Source: Bacilli bacterium (GTDB taxonomy: Bacteria > Bacillota_I > Bacilli_A > RFN20 > CAG-826). From it: DNA of 64,000 nt. The position numbers and the translations under genes were made by a program. The first letter of the stretch is position 1. Each line of letters opens with the position of its first letter. The notes beneath the pieces were generated by a model. The model ran no database searches. It was not told the origin of the DNA and was given only the letters and a program-made list of their open reading frames with translations. Below, piece by piece: positions 63,671-64,000 of this stretch. The DNA is taken from the NCBI GenBank assembly GCA_016296775.1, contig JAEDIE010000003.1:1-64000 (forward strand), read 5' to 3'.

Positions 63671-64000
63671 GTGAAATATAAAATTATAGTTGATAGTTCC
63701 TCAAATTTAACAAAGGATTATTTAAAAGATGATGAAGTTGGTTTTGATGTTGCTCCCTTAATATTAAATATTGCAGGAAAAGAGTATGTTGATGATGAAG
63801 TTGATAAAGTAGATGAAGTTTTAAATGCGTTAAATTCTACAAAAGTAAAAGCAACATCAAGTTGCCCATCTACTGGCTGTTATTTAGAAAAAATGAGTGG
63901 AGCAACTTATTACATTGTTATAACTATTACTGAAAAATTAAGCGGATCTTATAACAGTGCTTTAGTAGCTAAATCTATGCATGAAACACCTGAAAATGTC
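63671..64000 (+). CDS. DegV family protein, fourth paralogue (cut by window end)
   Basis: The first 110 residues of a DegV/FakB-type fatty-acid-binding protein. Seen: KIIVDSSSNLTKDY at the start, ATSSCPSTGCYL and ITITEKLSGSYNSAL, family blocks for the ligand pocket. The start is GTG at 63671, with AGGAGG nine bases upstream; the ATG two bases earlier runs into TGA. A long structured leader precedes it. The C-terminal half lies outside the window. Confidence 0.9.
   Translation, partial: MKYKIIVDSSSNLTKDYLKDDEVGFDVAPLILNIAGKEYVDDEVDKVDEVLNALNSTKVKATSSCPSTGCYLEKMSGATYYIVITITEKLSGSYNSALVAKSMHETPENV

Overview
The window is AT-rich bacterial DNA with short intergenic gaps and standard stop codons. 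UGA ends several genes (for example the hydrolase ending at 28842 and ligA ending at 60270), and the only Trp tRNA has a CCA anticodon, so this is not the Mycoplasma code. The gene set is: FakA/DegV/PlsX lipid genes, archaeal/eukaryal-type ProS, GatCAB with a separate AsnRS, PcrA-LigA, Rex-AdhE, a group-B type [FeFe] hydrogenase, PerR-rubrerythrin, a TPP riboswitch with ThiT, and CotH/BspA-like surface lipoproteins. This suggests an uncultured, anaerobic, fermentative, host-associated Bacilli-class or Mollicute-related bacterium (RF39/Erysipelotrichales-like). That placement is inference from gene content, not a database result.

Layout. 1-3740: the end of a zinc-ribbon/NUMOD protein with a disturbed 5' end, a CotH-like lipoprotein, and a convergent pair of exported unknowns. 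3780-11375: a tightly packed lipid operon (DegV/FakB, FakA, PlsX, Sfp-type PPTase, AMP-ligase fused to a carrier domain, tandem PlsC-PlsC, stand-alone carrier protein). 11377-15970: a membrane-anchored hydrolase with a Cys nucleophile, DegV no. 2, PerR, a tiny rubredoxin-like protein, rubrerythrin, DegV no. 3, a YqeY-like protein and tRNA-Trp. 16257-24559: an exported unknown, aldo/keto reductase, GalM, GalK, Hpt, a VTT membrane protein, a flavodoxin-like reductase, a DUF1836 protein, GalE and tRNA-Gln. 24671-36385: a degenerate GGDEF-EAL-like membrane protein, ProS, a second hydrolase and four surface lipoproteins including a 1104-residue BspA-like LRR protein. 36432-39523: an SPFH/NfeD operon divergent from an orphan PhoB-type response regulator. 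39592-46650: Rex-AdhE, a membrane protein, hydrogenase, ureohydrolase and uracil-DNA glycosylase. 46647-48842: a 51-residue ORF, two consensus cre-like sites, a TPP riboswitch, ThiT and ThiN. 48935-55901: t6A genes tsaE-tsaB-rimI-tsaD, AsnRS and small membrane proteins. 56038-63512: pcrA-ligA-gatCAB. 63671-end: DegV no. 4, cut by the window edge.

How it fits together. Four DegV-type fatty-acid-binding proteins around one FakA, plus PlsX, two carriers, a carrier-activating enzyme, a ligase and a two-domain acyltransferase, suggest that scavenged fatty acids supply the membrane lipids; no fatty-acid elongation gene is seen here. Energy genes (AdhE under Rex, group-B hydrogenase) point to NADH/H2 fermentation, with PerR/rubrerythrin for oxygen stress. 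The most notable items are the lipid operon, the catalytically dead-looking GGDEF-EAL protein, 10-bp phased repeats between the response regulator and the SPFH operon, tandem cre-like sites, several apparently leaderless genes, and a structured leader before the last degV.
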